From positions 44,144,001 through 44,208,000 of the forward strand of contig OZ231128.1 of assembly GCA_965153355.1 (NCBI GenBank): DNA of 64,000 nucleotides. Direction: 5' to 3'. The position numbers were made by a program, and so were the translations under genes. This DNA is from Flaccisagitta enflata. Its lineage: Eukaryota > Chaetognatha > Sagittoidea > Aphragmophora. The notes under the pieces are model-generated. The model saw only the letters and a program-made list of their open reading frames with translations. It ran no database searches and was not told where the DNA came from. Below, one piece after another: positions 40,068-52,978 of the stretch; position 1 is the first letter of the stretch, and the number at the start of each line of letters is the position of its first letter.

Positions 40068-42840
40068 TCATTCAACTAGAATGAAGTAAGTGGATACTTC
40101 TTGGTCGATTGTGGACTGAGTGACGTTTTTCTTTTTTGATGGACATGACACAGTCCAGTGGTCGTCTTCGGAATGACACCGGGTACAGCGCGGCTTTCGG
40201 CGATGTTCCAATATGACGGGATCTGACCTCACTAGAAGCTTGACAAAAGTATCGTGAATGCTTTCGGTGAGCGATGTTTGACGCGATCCACTGTTACCAA
40301 ACTTGCGAACCCACTTGTTGACACCTGAATATTGATTTCAACTCTGTTTCATTGCATATCTTTACAGTCATATCAATTGGTTGGTTGGTTGGTTGGTTGG
40401 TTGGTTGGTCAAATATTTGATGACTGACCTACTGGCCAAATTGGCCTTGTTTTTGCTTTGGCTGATATTAGGGAAGCAAGTCAGGGAGCAATGCGTGAAC
40501 AAAAATCTAATTTTCTGGACAGTTAATCTGCATCTGTAAGTAGGTCTGAGTAAAATTTGTTCATGCCGATTCTTGATGGAAAAGATCACAAAACTTCTTA
40601 CTTTCGCTTCCTTGTTCACTCAAGGTGCAGAGGCCCATGTTGTCATTTCTTCTAACGAATTCTCCGCCATGACCGAGTAGCGCGTGAACGCTTGGTGAGA
40701 CGTTTGCCCACGGAAACTCTTTTGCAATGAACTGGTAGAGATCGTTGAGGCTTCTATCCAATCGCCCGACATCAATTACTCTGTTAGAGCTAAGCACTCT
40801 AAGGAGGACGCTCATTTCAGAGTGGACATGTAGGAATTGTTCCTTCTTATCGACTTTTTCCAGTAAAATCTCAAATGCCGGGATCGCTTCTGAAAATTGT
40901 TGAGTTCAATACCATAGTTAGAGTATGCTCGCAAGTGCAAGTGCAATTTTCAGCCGAAGACATTAATTTTTAGTCGCGTGCTACATGACTCTACACCCCG
41001 CTTTGTCAGTTGGTTGGTCGGTCAGTTGGTTGGTCGGTCAGTTGGTTGGTCGGTTGGTTGGTCGCTCCGTCGCTCCGTCCCTTTTTTACTTTTTTGGCGT
41101 TTTTGAGCGTTTTGAGCTCACTGCTCCTGCCCAAATGCCCCAGTGACCTTATCTATCACTGCTCCTGCCCACCCGCACGCGACTAGGGTAGCCGTGTATC
41201 TGGCTTGTTAGCATTTTGTAATTATGAAATCGTACCCATAGAAAATATTCGCCACGTGAGAGGACCATTTTCACTGCATCCGCCATTTGCTGAGGGCTGA
41301 GCAAGCCGCATGTCACACTTTTTTTCAAATACAGCCTGATAGAAACCAAACTTATGAAGGATTTTAAGTATAACATGCAAAGAGGATTTTAAGTATATCA
41401 TGCAATGCTCTAACTCAAAATAGACAAGAAAACATGAATTCATGAACGAATGAAAAAAGGAATGAAAAAGTAGGCGAATGAATGAATAAATGAATGAATT
41501 TAAGAGACGATATGTACATAAAATCTACCTTCATTCTCTCCTTTGCTTTATCCATTTTTGCTTGCTGGCCTTCCTTCATCCTCACTCCCCAATGATGTTG
41601 CTTGGACACCAACCGAATGAGTAAATCTTCAAGCCAAGTTGCCGCACGAAGCCGAAGATGTAAAATCCTCGGGGCTTCATTGAAATTCTTCTCCGTCAAG
41701 GGTCGGCTTGTCAGGCCTCCCCTGGTCTCGTAGTCATCTCTTTCCCTGTCCAACAATAAAATTGCATCAATTGAAATATTTTCAAGAAATTTCAAGATTG
41801 ACCTAAACCATGTTTTGTCACTTAGTTATCATTTTTTTTTTGTTTATTTGCTTTTTTGCATTTTTTTTTCAAAGTCACAAAATATTACTTTTTAGTCGCG
41901 GACTAGCGACTCTATAAGAGGCTTTGTTCGTCCGTCCGTCCGTCCGTTGGTCGGTCGGTTGGTCCGTGGTGATCGAGTTGAGAGAGTGCAAAAACGCATA
42001 TTTCCGCCCCTGCCCACCCGTCCGCGACTCACAGCCGCCCAGAGCTTGACGCCAGTTGACCTGAAATGATCGTCACCAACTTCAGTGGTTTCATGACCCT
42101 GATGGTGCATAGATTACATTTCTAGAAAAAATGAAATCTGTTTTGGGGCGCTTTTTAAGATATCTAAAAAGATAGTATTATTTTACTATATTTTTTACTA
42201 TAACTGTTAGTGATAAATTTTTTTGATAATTTTGACTGCAGATTTGATTTCAGATGATAGTTTCCGGTTTGTTTGATATGTCACACTATATACTTTTGCA
42301 GAAGAGATGAAGGCTTATTTTTTGGTCACATTACTATATAAAACAGTGTTAAATAGCAAAATTTAACTTTTTATTTCTTTTGCAAAAGTATATAGTGTAA
42401 CATATCAAACAAACCGGAAACTATCATCTGAAATGAAATCTGCAGTCAGAATTATCAAAAAAATTCATCACAAAGAGTTATGGTAAAAAATATAGTAAAA
42501 TAGTACTATTTTTTTAGATATCTTAAAAAGTGCCCCAAAACAGATTTCATTTTTTCTAGAAATGTAATCTATGCACCATCAGGGTCATGAAACCACTGAA
42601 GTTGGTGACGATCATTTCAAGTCAACTGGCGTCAAGCTCTGGGTGACTGTGGACTGGTATTGGCCGTGTATCCGGCCTTGTTATCCGATTGATCTGTTGG
42701 CTGCACCATACAAATTTTTTTTCTACTTCACCTTGGAATTTCATCCGTTTCTGGGTCAACCAGCTCATCAAATCGCTTATTCACATCCTTCATATCGCGC
42801 TCAATGGTGAAGCCAGCTCGAATTATCTCCAAGTCGTGTG
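40068..42840 (-). CDS. RAG1/Transib-like transposase-related gene, 3' five exons
   Basis: Seen on the minus strand: exons 42840-42732, 41745-41529, 41335-41236, 40889-40602 and 40324-40068 have GT-AG borders and join in phase to about 322 residues ending in TGA. The fourth exon reads SVHALLGHGGEFVRRNDN, followed by LSEQGSES. The last exon continues VNKWVRKFGNSGSRQ, then has a knuckle C-x2-C-x5-H-x4-CP. Known: in RAG1 the catalytic Glu962 lies in an HKTLAHVPE...SEGNES-NK-RRFR context, and Transib and RAG1-like proteins share an SE(E/Q)...NK motif. ProtoRAG-type RAG1-like proteins carry a C-terminal CCHC-type knuckle. Inference: a transposon-derived protein with the Glu region of the RAG1 fold. 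I do not see equivalents of Asp600 or Asp708; at the second site the sequence is ILHLRLRAA where RAG1 has ALHCDIGNA. The 5' end is incomplete. Introns carry family A insertions and a foldback element. Confidence 0.7.
40967..41210 (-). mobile_element. Family A element in an intron of the RAG1-like gene
   Basis: TTTTTAGTCGCGTGCTACATGAC start, GGTTGGTCGGTCAG tract, and CCCACCCGCACGCGAC...CTGGCTTGTT end. Confidence 0.8.
41889..42691 (-). mobile_element. Family A element split by a foldback element
   Basis: TTTTAGTCGCGGACTAGCGAC to CCCACCCGTCCGCGACT, then the 622-bp foldback, then GGTATTGGCCGTGTATCCGG and CCTTGTT. Confidence 0.85.
42030..42651. mobile_element. Foldback element with CACAG ends and GACT target duplication, nested in family A
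   Basis: Seen: arms of about 290 bp (42030 to about 42340 and about 42365 to 42651) are inverted copies around a short AT-rich loop. The ends are CACAGCCGCCCAGAGC and, reverse-complemented, CACAGTCACCCAGAGC. GACT flanks both sides (42026-42029 and 42652-42655). Removing the element and one GACT restores an uninterrupted family A sequence (CGCGACTGGTATTGGCC), so the borders are exact. It lies in an intron of the RAG1-like gene. Confidence 0.8.
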
Positions 42841-42959
42841 CTGAAGCAGACAGACATAACCTTTTTTGACATATTTCATTTTTATTTTGTTTAATTTCTT
42901 TGACTCGGAAATTGAAACCGAGACTAAATCACCTCAAGAATGACGCTTGGTTTCTACAT

Positions 42960-43145
42960 ATGACAATTGTGCTTTATCTGGCCGCTTAGTCGCTGCATGC
43001 TAGTTCGCTCTCACCGTTCACTTGCTCTGCAACCCTCCGCTCGCTGGCTCGCTCGCTTGTTCTATTCACAGGTTTGTCACTCACTTCGCACTCCGTTATG
43101 GGTTTGTAAGATTTATGTATGAGATCATGTTGTAACACACCCTAA
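42960..43145. mobile_element. Family D MITE, decayed copy
   Basis: GCTCGCTGGCTCGCTCGCTTGTTC and the surrounding order match the D interior. The right end reads AACACACCC and the left tip is lost. Confidence 0.5.
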
Positions 43146-43520
43146 GAATATGTTTTCCCCCCCACACAATTTCCCAGGCCCCAGGCCCAAATTAAAGCCT
43201 TTAACTCAACCCAAAAGGCCTAAACATTCGCCATAACTTTTTTTTTCATGTTCATTATTGTGTAGGCAAGCAAAATTTATTTACCTTATGAAAAAAAGGG
43301 AAAATGAATGTCATGTCACGCCATACATTCTAGCACGAGGAAAAACTGCGTCATTCTTAGTATTAAACTGTTATCATTTCAACACCTGTCATCCATTTAA
43401 AGCTGTTGTTCTCTTTTTCCTTATTTGTTCCCTTTTGGGAGTATCAAACCATTTGTTCATTAGCCGTTTTATTGCCATCTGTCGACTTTGGCAATTGGCT
43501 CAAAAGATAGAATGAGAAAA

Positions 43521-43757
43521 AACAAGGCCGGATACACAGCCAATAAGTAGTCGCTGGCAAGTGGGTAGGGACAGTAATGCGGATGGGCAGCATGAGGCAG
43601 GGTGGGGGCTGTAATGTGACTGGATAAGGGCAGTAGTGCTCAGAAATCACCATTTAAGTTGATTTCCCGTCATCTAGAATTTCGCGTTACCAACATACCT
43701 TCCTACTTTCCTTCCAAGGGAAACACCCTCTTATAGAGTCGCTTAGCCGGCGACAAA
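43521..43757 (+). mobile_element. Family A element, diverged
   Basis: AACAAGGCCGGATACACAGC start, CTCTTATAGAGTCGCTTAGC and CGGCGACAAAAAA end; the core is degenerate. Confidence 0.65.
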
Positions 43758-43850
43758 AAAGGGGAAAATTGGGCCATCGGTTTGGAGAGCCAATCGTGAT
43801 GATATTTGTTTATTCCAGAAATCAATTGTCCTACATTTCGTTGTACAGTC

Positions 43851-43987
43851 TTTTTTAGTCGCGGACACTCGACTCTACACCTGGCTATGTTGGTCCTTCC
43901 ATGATGTTCCTGAATTGCGAGCGTTTTTTGACATTACTGTGCCTGCTTAGCTATCTGCGACTGTCGTGTCACGTATCCGGCCTTGTT
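43851..43987 (-). mobile_element. Family A element, short
   Basis: TTTTTTAGTCGCGGACACTCGAC start, CGTATCCGGCCTTGTTT end; a shortened core. Confidence 0.7.
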
Positions 43988-44131
43988 TAGGTTTACACCA
44001 ATCGAATTGCTTGGCATTCTAAACAATCCTTTTATTCCATTGGCTAACATCTTGTAAAAATGTTTTTTGAATGCATTGACACACCTATTAACAAGGAAGC
44101 AAAGGATAAGCTGAATATTCAAACTGGTTGT

Positions 44132-44225
44132 AACAAGGCCGAATATGCAGAATGGGCGGGCAGGAAATAAAAAGCTCAAAAAGCAATTTTGTGTAGGATA
44201 GATGGAACAACCAACAGACTGACTG
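44132..44225 (+). mobile_element. Family A fragment
   Basis: AACAAGGCCGAATATGCAG and GGGCGGGCAGG at the start, with GACTGACTGAATGG tail; the hairpin end is missing. Confidence 0.4.
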
Positions 44226-44242
44226 AATGGCATGTTCGTTAC

Positions 44243-44321
44243 TGAAAGTTTCCATTTGGCTTCCGCATTTTCTACAAACTTCAAACGAACTGGTGGGCCA
44301 TTTAGATTCAGGTTTGGAGCA
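44243..44321 (-). CDS. Possible upstream zinc-motif exon of the RAG1-like gene
   Basis: Read on the minus strand, this 79-nt segment follows a tactcacag acceptor and precedes a gtaacg donor. It encodes CSKPESKWP...VCRKCGSQMETF, with a C...C-x2-C pattern, and ends in phase 1. That phase matches the 5' border of the exon at 42840. Reading directly across would place the cysteine motif just before HDLEIIRAGF. A second frame of the same segment is also open, so the assignment is tentative. No exon further upstream could be joined with confidence. Confidence 0.35.
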
Positions 44322-44602
44322 CTGTGAGTAGGTTCCATGGCTTCAGAATGTCACGTGACTTCATCACAAATGCCAAATGCGCAAGTGAAGTTATTTATAT
44401 TCATTTCTCGTTTTATTTCCATTTTGTCCATATTTATTCAATTTGAAACTAACCAATACTAGATCCACGGCTGGGTTCGTGGCGTGCTGATGGGCCAAGG
44501 CTACAAAGTACAGTACCATTGAGCTGTTCAGGGTTAGGCAAAAATGCTAAAACAATGCGTATATCATGATTGGTAGATGACCGTCCGACTGTAATGTAAA
44601 GT

Positions 44603-44793
44603 AACAAGGCCGGATACACGGCTACCGAAGTCGCGTGCGGGTGGGCAAGGGCCATATTTGAGGTCACCAGACCATTTGGGCAGGAGCAGTGAGGTAAAAA
44701 AATCATAAAAAAGTAAAGTGTGACAGACCAACCGACTGACTGACCGACCGACGGACAAAGCGGGGTTTAGAGTCGCGTGCACGCGACTAAAAA
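44603..44793 (+). mobile_element. Family A element, full length
   Basis: AACAAGGCCGGATACACGG to GTCGCGTGCACGCGACTAAAAA; close to the copy at 35070. Confidence 0.85.
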
Positions 44794-45139
44794 CCACTAC
44801 TTAATCATCCAACAACAACAAGTTACACAGACTTATATTCTGGGAAATCCTTAGTATAGTGATCATTTTGTGAGGACTGAGGACTGTGGATTGTCATCTA
44901 TCACTCACCGTCCTCGGATTAAATACGAAATCGGCTTGGTAACCAGTTGATCACGAATGGAATTAAGACCAACTGACCGAGGAATGTGGATGGGATTTCA
45001 GCCGTCTCCTCATATCAATATGGGCTCTGATGAATATTCAACGAACATTGTGGTCGCTGATTTATAATGCGTGAAGGTTGACCAATCAGGAGAATAGAGG
45101 AGAAGCAGCTGTTTCCAGTTAACAACATTACAACGTTAA

Positions 45140-45367
45140 GCAAGTGACGCGGGGTCACAATATCGTTGCGGACGGTTGGGCAGGGACGTCCAACCCTCAT
45201 CCACGACCCACACCTATACGGAAAAAGCATCTAAAATGCTCGTTTTCCCACTTTTCGCCTTGTGTCCGCGGAACAACAGACGGACGGATGTACCCACAGA
45301 CCAACGAACCAACGAACCAACGAAGGGACAAAGCCTCTCATGGAGTTGCGTGTCCGCAGCTAAAAAG
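45140..45367 (+). mobile_element. Family B element, full length
   Basis: CAAGTGACGCGGGGTCAC start, AAAGCATCTAAAATGCTCG middle, and GTTGCGTGTCCGCAGCTAAAAA end. Confidence 0.8.
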
Positions 45368-45558
45368 TCATAGAAGTTAGAATGTTTTTTTATCCACCAC
45401 ATCATTTATCTCTATTCTTGGTCCGTTTGTCAGTCTGTTTGTGTCTGTCTGTCTCTCTGCCTGTCTGCATGTCTGTCTGTCTCTCTGTCTGTCTGACTGA
45501 CTCTGTCTGTCAGTCTGTTTGTCTGTCTGTCTGTCTGTTTGTATGTCTGTCGTTCTTT

Positions 45559-47036
<1,478 letters not shown>

Positions 47037-47095
47037 GGGCAGCGGCCCTAAAGAGACTGATGACCTTACTTCCACACTGTCTGCAATTGTTGTTC
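47037..47095. mobile_element. Family C fragment
   Basis: GGGGCAGCGGCCCTAAAGAGACTGATGACC matches the family C terminus. No second arm was found nearby. Confidence 0.4.
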
Positions 47096-47948
47096 CGGGG
47101 CTAAAGAGGGCTATTTGGAGCCTGAATTAGTTATTTCAGGTTTCTGACGGGTTGATTTCATATATAATACAGGCCTTTTAGAAACTTTCTTACAGAAATT
47201 TATTTACAAACAAGTGCTGCCTACATTTCTTTCTGTTTTACCCGGTGATTTAACTATTCAAGCTTTCAGGATCATCCGTTGGAAATATCCTAAATGGTCA
47301 AAAAACGGCTTTGACAACCTCAAACGTGAAAAGGTGATCCAAGAATGAAAATGCCTTAAATGGAATCATTAGATTTGATTTATCCACGGTAGGTCAATCA
47401 CAGTGACATTTAACTGAGTCTAGACATTGAAAAAAAATTGAAAAAATCCTTTCAAACGATCTGACTTTGTTTTTGTTGATCAAAGCCAAGTTCACTATAA
47501 ATGAACCTCTCCTGCCCTCTATCAGTAGTCATTTATTCATGGATTCTTGCTGACGATGGGCTACAAATATTCATAAAAAAAACTTACCCACGTATTTGAA
47601 CATCGTTCAAATAAGAAAAGAGAAGTTAAGAATCATTTTTAAACAATTTTGGCAGATTCTATGCACATGCTTTTTGTCTAAGGCAATATTACATCCACTT
47701 GGGGTGCACAGACACCACAGCCACACGCACCATTTTTCGACAATGTTTGACTAATGCCTATTTTCTTCTCAAGCATCAAGCACTATGAGAGACCGACGTG
47801 GACTGATGGACAGACATAGGGAAAAACCCTCTCATTGAGGTTGATGGACGCATTCTTGAAAAAACAAGGCCAACACCTATAAGTCGCGTGCAGGACAAAA
47901 ATAACTGAACTGACCTGACTCCTTATTGTATCTTTTTATCGAAAAACA

Positions 47949-48890
47949 GACTTAAACCAGACCCAAACCAGACCCAAACCAGACCCAAACCAGACTCAAA
48001 CCAGACTCAAACCAGACTCAAACCAGAATTAAACCAGACCTAAACCAGACCAAAACCAGACCAAAACCAGACCAAAACCAGACCTAAACCAGACCTAAAC
48101 CAGACCTAAACCAGACCTAAACCAGACCTAAACCAGACCTAACCAAGACCTAAACCAGACCTGAACCAGACTTAAACCAGACTTAAACCAGACATAAACC
48201 AGACTTAAACCAGACTTAAACCAGACTCAAGCCAGACTCAAACCAGACTCAAACCAGACTCAAACCATACTTAAACCAGACTAAACAATACATAAACCAG
48301 ACTTAAACCAGAATTAAACCAGACTTAAACCAGACCTAAACCAGCAGACTTAAACCAGCAGACTTAAACCAGCAGACTTAAACCAGCAGACTTAAACCAG
48401 CTGACCTAAACCAGCAGACTTAAACCTGCTGACCTAAACCAGCAGACTTAAACCAGCAGACTTTAACCAGCAGACTTAAACCAGCAGACTTAAACCAGCA
48501 GACTTAAACCAGCAGACTTAAACCAGCAGACTTAAACCAGCAGACTTAAACCAGCCAACTTAAACCAGCAGAATTAAACCAGCAGACTTAGTTCAGCAGA
48601 TTTAAACCAGCAGACCTAAACCAGCAGACTTAACCTGCAGACCTAAACCAACAGACCTAAATCAGCCATCTCAAACCAGTTGACCTAAACCAGCCGACCT
48701 AAACCAGCCAACTTAAACCAGCAGACTTAAACCAGCAGACTTGAACCAGTGGACTTAAACCAGCAGACTTAAACCAGCAGACTTAAACCAGCAGACCTAA
48801 ACCAGCAGACCTAAACCAGCAGACTTAAACCAGCAGACTTAAACCAGCAGACTTAAACCAGCAGACTTAAACCAGCAGACTTGAAATGCC
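47949..48890. repeat. CCAGACYTAAA / CAGCAGACTTAAAC minisatellite
   Basis: About 940 bp. The 11-bp unit dominates to about 48340, then changes to a 14-bp unit with an added CAG. This is a stepwise higher-order change within one array. Confidence 0.85.
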
Positions 48891-49379
48891 ACATATGACC
48901 AAAACACACCAAAAAACAAAAATGACCAAAACATACCAAAAAACCTAGATGACCAAAAAATAAAAAAACAAAAAAACAAAAAACAAAAAATAAAAAACCC
49001 AAAAACCCAAAACCCAAAACCAAAAAACAAAAAAACAAAAAACCAAAAAAAAAAAACAAACAAAAAACAAAAAACCAAAAAGCCAAAAAACCAAAAAAAC
49101 ATAAAAGACCAAAACGTACCAAAAAACCATGTTAGATGACCAAAAATGACCTGAAATCTTCCAAAATGACTTAAAATGCCCAAAAAAGACAAAAAGGACT
49201 TAAATTAACAAAGTGACGTAAATGATCAAAAATGACCAAAAATGACTAAAAGCAACCAGAAATGACCAAAAGCAACCAAAAATGACCAAAAACAACAAAA
49301 TAATGACTCAAAATAACTCCAGACGACCCAAATTGATCAAAAACAACGCGAAAAAGCAAAGTGTTACTAAAAACTACAA

Positions 49380-49630
49380 AAGCCAAAAATAACTTAGAGT
49401 GACTGAGAATGACTTAGAATGACTTGTAATGACTTATAATGACTTAGAATGACTTAAAAAAACTTAGAATGACTAAGAATGACTTAAAATGACTCATAAT
49501 AACATAAAATGACAAAAATGACAAAAAATGATGAAATGACTTAAGTGACTAAAGTTAAATGAAAATGACTGAAAATGACTGAAAATGACTTAAAATGACA
49601 TAAAATGACTTAAAATGACGTAAAACGACA
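49380..49630. repeat. GACTTAAAAT-type decamer/undecamer array
   Basis: Imperfect units such as AATGACTTAGAATGACTTAG within the family A element that ends at 49727. Confidence 0.7.
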
Positions 49631-49752
49631 AAAAAAAGCTAAGTGTTACGGACGGACCAACCGACGGACCGACGGACCGACGGACCGACAGAGCGGGTTA
49701 TAGAGTCGCGTGCACGCGACTAAAAAAGAATCCGTTTAAATTATGTAGAGAA

Positions 49753-49848
49753 ACTTCCGGTTTGCTGTAAAGAATAGATTGAATAGACGATAACTTCCGG
49801 TTTGCTGTAAAGAATAGATTGAATAGGCGATAACTTCCGGTTTGCCTT
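49753..49848. repeat. 40-bp tandem repeat, two copies plus partial
   Basis: ACTTCCGGTTTGCTG starts at 49753, 49793 and, partially, 49833. Confidence 0.8.
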
Positions 49849-50984
49849 TTAATGGTCTATTTTAAATTTCAATTATGCTTAAGAGAATATCCGGTCTTAG
49901 ACTTCTACACCCTCTTTCTCCCTGTAAAACATTCTTATAGCTGTGTATACCCGACTCTACATGTCAGCTGGTCGGTCTATTAGTTGGTCGGTCCGTCGGC
50001 TCATACATTATTTTTCATTTCTGGTCATTTTAAATGTGATTTTGAATAATGACCCCAGTGCATGCCAAAAGGCTGGGCAGAATTATGCCTTTCAGTGACA
50101 AAAAATACCTACAAAATCTCTGATAGGACTGCAAGTTGATGCCGTATAGGCGGACCAGCCTTAAAAGCGACTGTGCTCGAGGGCCAAGGGATGTGCAAGC
50201 AATTGACCGCTTCCAATTTGGAGGATGGGATAGCTAACAATGGCCAAAGAAAAAACCTGACGCTGTTTTTTCATCAAGGATTGCTCAGTAACTAAGAAAG
50301 ATAAACCTTTAAAATCCATGATGGTTTCAAAGAGCTTTGAAATATCTTTCATTTGAGCTCTCACAGAACATTGTAGCTTCAGAACTTTAGAAGTTATGAT
50401 GCTTTAAAGATAACCACTCAGAAATCTCGAATCTGGAATCAATCTTTTTAGAGTAACCAACTTTGAATTCATATAGCTTGTAAACGAAGAAGAATCATGG
50501 TTTCTGCTTGATTCCATCTTGTAAAGAATTACAACTACTTCAATTTTACTTTGAATTTCATTCCATTTATTTGATTTCTTTATTGTACACAATATGTGAA
50601 ACAAAAAGTGTCTTATTGTCAGGCACAGTAATTGGCTTCCAAGAAAATGGGTGTTAAATTTCAATCTTATGTCATTTCAAAACGACTTAAGCTAGAAGTT
50701 TCTGCTTGGTCTAGATTTGTAGAGTTTTTAAAGCTCTTTAAAATGCTCATGGATTTTAAGTAAAAAGTATGTGCAGTATTCAGTCAATCATGAAAAATTG
50801 AGCGTCCGGTTTTTATTTTGGCCACTGTTACTAGTATGTGAACTACAAAATGGAAGCGGAATCGGTGGAAGCGGCATTAAAATCGACCGCTTCCTTATCC
50901 CTAGCTCTAGCGGTGCTTCACTGTATGTGATCATAAGAATATGCAATTTTGTAATTATGTAGCTATGTGATTAACTGATTATAT
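49849..50984. other. AT-rich, no supported gene
   Basis: Includes a family A-like fragment near 49935-50005 (CCCGACTCTACATGTCAG, GGTCGGTCTATTAG). Confidence 0.4.
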
Positions 50985-51052
50985 CATTATTTAACCATGT
51001 ATGTCAAAGTGACACGGGGCACGCGACTATTGCTCAGTAGGGCTTGTTTTTA
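50985..51052. mobile_element. Variant family A end fragment
   Basis: GGGGCACGCGACTATTGCTC and AGTAGGGCTTGTTTTT parallel the right end of the element ending at 32697. It lies just outside the left TA of the 7-kb transposon. Confidence 0.4.
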
Positions 51053-51175
51053 TTTTGCTTTAATTTCTCGTTTAGATTGTAACAAGACATTATGCCGTCT
51101 TTTCTTTTGACTGAGTTTCTTTAGTTTCACGCTAACATTTTAAATACCTTCATAGTCGCGTCCACATGACACATA

Positions 51176-52138
51176 CAGTACGAGAATCGAAGAATTGACC
51201 AACTCCAGGGAAGCGATATCTGCCAAACCGCTATGATTCAAGCTGAAATTTTTTACCGCATAATGCACCTATAGGTCCTCTATATTGCATAAGGTTTTGG
51301 AGCGATTTCGACAATTTCATTTTTTTTTTTACAAAAAATTTTTTTTTGGTTTTTTCAAGATTTTGGCTATGAAAATGACATTAGATTTTTTTTTCAAGTT
51401 TGTACTAGTTTGTGAATTTCATCTTGACAAATTTCATTTTTTGGTAGGGATTTTCCGACGATTTTTATGGTTACGGCACCAAAAACCCCAAAAACACAAA
51501 AAGTGGTATATCTGCTTCATTTTTTGGGTTAGAACAATAATTTTTGGTGTGGAAGTAGTCTTAGGGTGGACTAACATGTGTGCAAAATTTCAGCTGTATA
51601 GACTTATATCTAAGAGAGCTATGAAATTTTGAAATATTGAAAATTTTGAGTTTTTAAGTTTTTTCCAAAAAAAAATTTTTTTTTCAAAAAATTTTTTCAC
51701 CAATCTTCATATTTTGTCTATGTGTTTAATAAATTTACACTTCCATAAAAAATTTTACCACTTTGACCCCTTAAAAAAAAATTTTTTTTGTAAAAATTGC
51801 AAAAATAACCCATTTTTCAAAGTTTTATAAAAACTGTTCCTGTTGCTCCAGGTACTTAATTTTTGGTGTGAATAACAACCCATATGTGCCCTAACTTCAC
51901 CTAAAATTTTAGCTTAATCGGTCAAGAGGTTCGCCTGTAATAGATGTTCAAAGTTGATAAGTCAGGTCAAATAGATCAAAAACAGGGAAAATTGAGGATT
52001 TTCATATCTGAATGAACATAATCTTTCTTCTTTATATCAATCAAGTCCATTGTAATAAAAAAAATAAGCATTTGCTTTATTTTTTTTTTAAATTTGTACT
52101 AAATAGTGTTGGACTGTACTGTAGCAGATTATGCAAAT
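51176..52138 (+). repeat. Left terminal inverted repeat of the 7-kb transposon
   Basis: 963 bp, AT-rich with many T and A runs. It is the reverse complement of 57217-58177 with only scattered mismatches. It starts CAGTACGAG and ends at ...GATTATGCAAAT. The CAGTAC motif also recurs in inverted form near the inner end (about 52115). Confidence 0.9.
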
Positions 52139-52624
52139 GATACTTATTATTCATATATGTGTATCTGAGCTTGCAAACGTCAATGTTACCTTCATAATCC
52201 GGAATAACCCATCTGCACTTTAGGGCAACCCTATTAGTTACTTGCTCCTTTGAATAGTCTCGAGTAGCTAGTAGTGTTATAGAGAAATCCTAGAAGTTGG
52301 TTGTATGTTGCTGTGCTTCACCGATTTGTTCTCATGTTGAGCCTTTTATTGAAAAAATTTTTGTCGCTATTTTTTCTGTTTGTTCTGTTTATTGATTTCT
52401 GTGTTGCAATGGATTCTGATTGGATTCCATCTTCATATCTACAAGTGAAAACCCAAACGCCAAAAGATGAGGTTGGTTTTGGCTGTCTCGGTCAGGGGAA
52501 AGTCTTTTGTCAAAGATCTTTCACGTTCTACATGCATTACGGTGTATCAATTAATTGTTGTGTTGAAGTTGCTCAATGCTCATTCATTTTGATTTGTGCT
52601 TGTGATTTTGTATGGCGATCCATT

Positions 52625-52626
<2 letters not shown>

Positions 52627-52719
<93 letters not shown>
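52627..52719. repeat. (CT)n inside the 7-kb transposon
   Basis: About 46 units, ending 36 bp before the proposed transposase start codon. Confidence 0.95.
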
Positions 52720-52721
<2 letters not shown>

Positions 52722-52755
52722 TCCATCCTTTAGAGGCGATCGCGATCTTCCCGTC

Positions 52756-52901
52756 ATGACGAATCGGAATTGCCTGACAAGGAAGTGAGTCAATTCACAT
52801 GAATTTTGTCAATTTGTCTATTGCATCATGGGCTGTTTAATTCGAAATAAGGAAAAAGTGTTTTCGTGCGTTTATCAGTTTATGTTGGAGCGATTGACAC
52901 A

Positions 52902-52978
<77 letters not shown>

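Larger units (their letters stand above)
47866..49727 (+). mobile_element. Family A element with 1.7 kb of internal minisatellites
   Basis: The left end AACAAGGCCAACACCTATAAG with GTCGCGTGCAGG and the right end GGACGGACCAACCGACGG...GTCGCGTGCACGCGACTAAAAA bracket three successive arrays: CCAGACYTAAA (11 bp), CAGCAGACTTAAAC (14 bp) and GACTTAAAAT-type units, with an AAAAAAC/CCAAA tract between. Confidence 0.7.

Noticed and set aside
44911-44990. Further 5' exon of the RAG1-like gene (LNSIRDQLVTKPISYL)
   Set aside because: Its phase conflicts with the zinc-motif exon, and the compatible frame has a nearby stop.
51285-51632. 115-residue frame, with a mirror copy at 57723-57992
   Set aside because: It lies in the terminal inverted repeat and is Phe/Lys-rich from T and A runs; both arms carry the same chance frame.
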